A DNA stretch of 13,334 nucleotides, from assembly GCA_030699255.1 (NCBI GenBank), contig JAUYJR010000042.1, positions 1 through 13,334 of the forward strand. The letters run 5' to 3'. The notes under the pieces are model-generated. The model saw only the letters and a list, made by a program, of their open reading frames with translations, did not search any database and was not told the origin of the DNA. Positions 12,281 through 13,334 of the stretch are shown here, piece by piece. Numbering within the stretch: position 1 is the stretch's first letter; every line of letters begins with the position of its first letter. Source of the DNA: a bacterium (lineage in GTDB: Bacteria > Patescibacteriota > Minisyncoccia > Minisyncoccales > UBA10102). A program made the position numbers and the translations under genes.

Positions 12281-13334
12281 ATTATATCCCAACCATAGGA
12301 CTTGAAATACACGCTGAGCTCAATACTAAGAGCAAGATGTTTTGCTCTTGTCCAAATACCTCTCTTCAGGAAGCTCCAAATACCAATATCTGTCCCGTTT
12401 GCATGGGGCATCCGGGAACCCTTCCGGTGGCAAATATTGAGGCGATAAAAAAAGTTTTGCTTGTGGGAAAGGCGCTTTCGTGCACGCTTGCAAGTATTTC
12501 TAAATTTGATCGGAAGCACTATTTCTATCCAGATCTCCCAAAAGGATATCAGATTTCACAGTATGACATGCCATTATGTGAGAGAGGCTCTCTGCAAATT
12601 GGAGAAAAATCAGTGCGCATTACCCGCATTCACCTGGAAGAAGATGCGGGGAAGCTCCTGCATCCTCTGGGATCATCTCATACGCTTGCAGACTATAATA
12701 GAGCGGGAGCTCCTCTCATGGAACTGGTTACGGAGCCTGATCTCTCGTCTGCAAAAGAAGCCCAGCTATTTGCCCAGGAACTTCAGCTCATCTTAAGATA
12801 TCTAAAAGCCTCTGATGCTGATATGGAAAAGGGGCAGATGAGGGTTGAGGTGAATATTTCACTTTCTAAACAGAAAGAGCTTGGCACAAAAGTTGAAATT
12901 AAAAATCTCAATTCGTTTAGAGTAATGGAGCAAGCAATTTCTTTTGAAATTCAGCGGCAAACAAGCATTCTTGAACGCGGAGAGAAGATTCAACAAGAAA
13001 CAAGAGGGTGGGATGAAAAGAAAAAAGAAACATACGTTCAGCGAGAAAAAGAAGAAGCGCACGATTATCGCTACTTTCCTGAGCCAGATCTTCCTCCTAT
13101 TACGATAACCCAAAAACAGGTACATGAAATTTTGGCTCTTATGCCGGAACTCCCAAGTCAGCGCAGAGAGCGTTTTCAGAAAGAGTACGGTATTTCAGCA
13201 GATGGGGCTGAGCTCTTTACTCAACAGAAAGAACTTGGCGAATATTTTGAGAAAGTGGTGAGTGAGCTTGGAGAGAACCTCTCTTCCAAAGTTCTTGCGG
13301 AGCGGATTCGCTTGGCTACAAACTACATGCAGTC
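12277..13334 (+). CDS. gatB: Aspartyl/glutamyl-tRNA amidotransferase subunit B, 3' end beyond the window
   Basis: GatB activates mischarged Glu-tRNA-Gln or Asp-tRNA-Asn for amidation within the GatCAB complex. About 352 codons are present of a usual 470-490; the frame stays open at the edge. The N-terminus is MNYIPTIGLEIHAELNT. A four-Cys zinc site follows (CSCPNTS and CPVCMGHPGTLP), then DRKHYFYPDLPKGYQISQYD, HLEEDAGKL, DYNRAGAPLMELVTEPD, VEIKNLNSFR and DYRYFPEPDLPP, all standard for the GatB cradle domain. The visible part ends in the helical domain, before the YqeY-like tail. The ATG overlaps the tmk stop as ATGA, so translation is probably coupled. gatA and gatC are not in the window. Confidence 0.96.
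   Translation, partial: MNYIPTIGLEIHAELNTKSKMFCSCPNTSLQEAPNTNICPVCMGHPGTLPVANIEAIKKVLLVGKALSCTLASISKFDRKHYFYPDLPKGYQISQYDMPLCERGSLQIGEKSVRITRIHLEEDAGKLLHPLGSSHTLADYNRAGAPLMELVTEPDLSSAKEAQLFAQELQLILRYLKASDADMEKGQMRVEVNISLSKQKELGTKVEIKNLNSFRVMEQAISFEIQRQTSILERGEKIQQETRGWDEKKKETYVQREKEEAHDYRYFPEPDLPPITITQKQVHEILALMPELPSQRRERFQKEYGISADGAELFTQQKELGEYFEKVVSELGENLSSKVLAERIRLATNYMQ

Noticed and set aside
1..13334. UGA recoding as glycine, as in Gracilibacteria and Absconditabacteria
   Set aside because: tmk and the transposase end at TGA at expected lengths, and no recognised gene contains an internal in-frame TGA.

Overview
The window looks like an ordinary-code, compact bacterial chromosome of the Candidate Phyla Radiation, most likely Parcubacteria-like. 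This is inferred from several things: short, tightly packed genes with little Shine-Dalgarno signal; a PheT that lacks its usual tRNA-binding OB domain; an L11 gene not followed by L1; and an orphan winged-helix/Cas2-fold regulator of the kind common in such genomes. TGA is used as a normal stop, and never inside a recognised gene, so UGA recoding is not indicated.

Layout. (1) 1-1294: an unidentified partial minus-strand frame at the left edge, then an IS481/IS3-type DDE transposase whose base and codon use are richer in GC than the rest. (2) 1291-1695: a tRNA operon of tRNA-Met(CAT, initiator-like), a second CAT tRNA and tRNA-Asp(GTC), with a promoter overlapping the transposase stop and a 16-bp terminator stem. 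(3) 1694-6759: pheS-pheT-gyrB, from a promoter that overlaps the tRNA terminator. (4) 6770-6960: an intergenic imperfect inverted-repeat element. (5) 6981-8249: secE-nusG-rplK with its own promoter, a terminator-like leader hairpin and an end terminator. (6) 8247-10858: dCMP deaminase (+), thymidylate synthase (-), dihydrofolate reductase (+) and a Dcd/dUTPase-fold protein (+). (7) 10931-11585: a minus-strand regulator bracketed by two copies of the same 38-40-bp perfect palindrome. (8) 11590-13334: thymidylate kinase and the start of gatB, cut by the window edge.

The nucleotide genes form a nearly complete route to dTTP. dCMP is deaminated to dUMP, ThyA methylates dUMP to dTMP, DHFR recycles the folate, and Tmk phosphorylates dTMP. 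The Dcd/dUTPase-like protein would normally supply dUMP or dUTP control, but its key catalytic positions look replaced. Tmk also has Gln where the Walker A Lys should be. The palindrome-flanked regulator sits in the middle of this cluster, with one palindrome placed as an operator between its own promoter and the tmk promoter.

A recurring theme is promoters whose predicted transcription start falls on or within a few bases of the start codon (pheS, dCMP deaminase, thyA, the regulator), which suggests leaderless mRNAs. The most unusual items are the palindrome/regulator cassette, the two altered nucleotide enzymes, the overlapping divergent thyA/folA promoters and the eccentric initiator-like tRNA. 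All promoter, terminator and family calls were made by eye.
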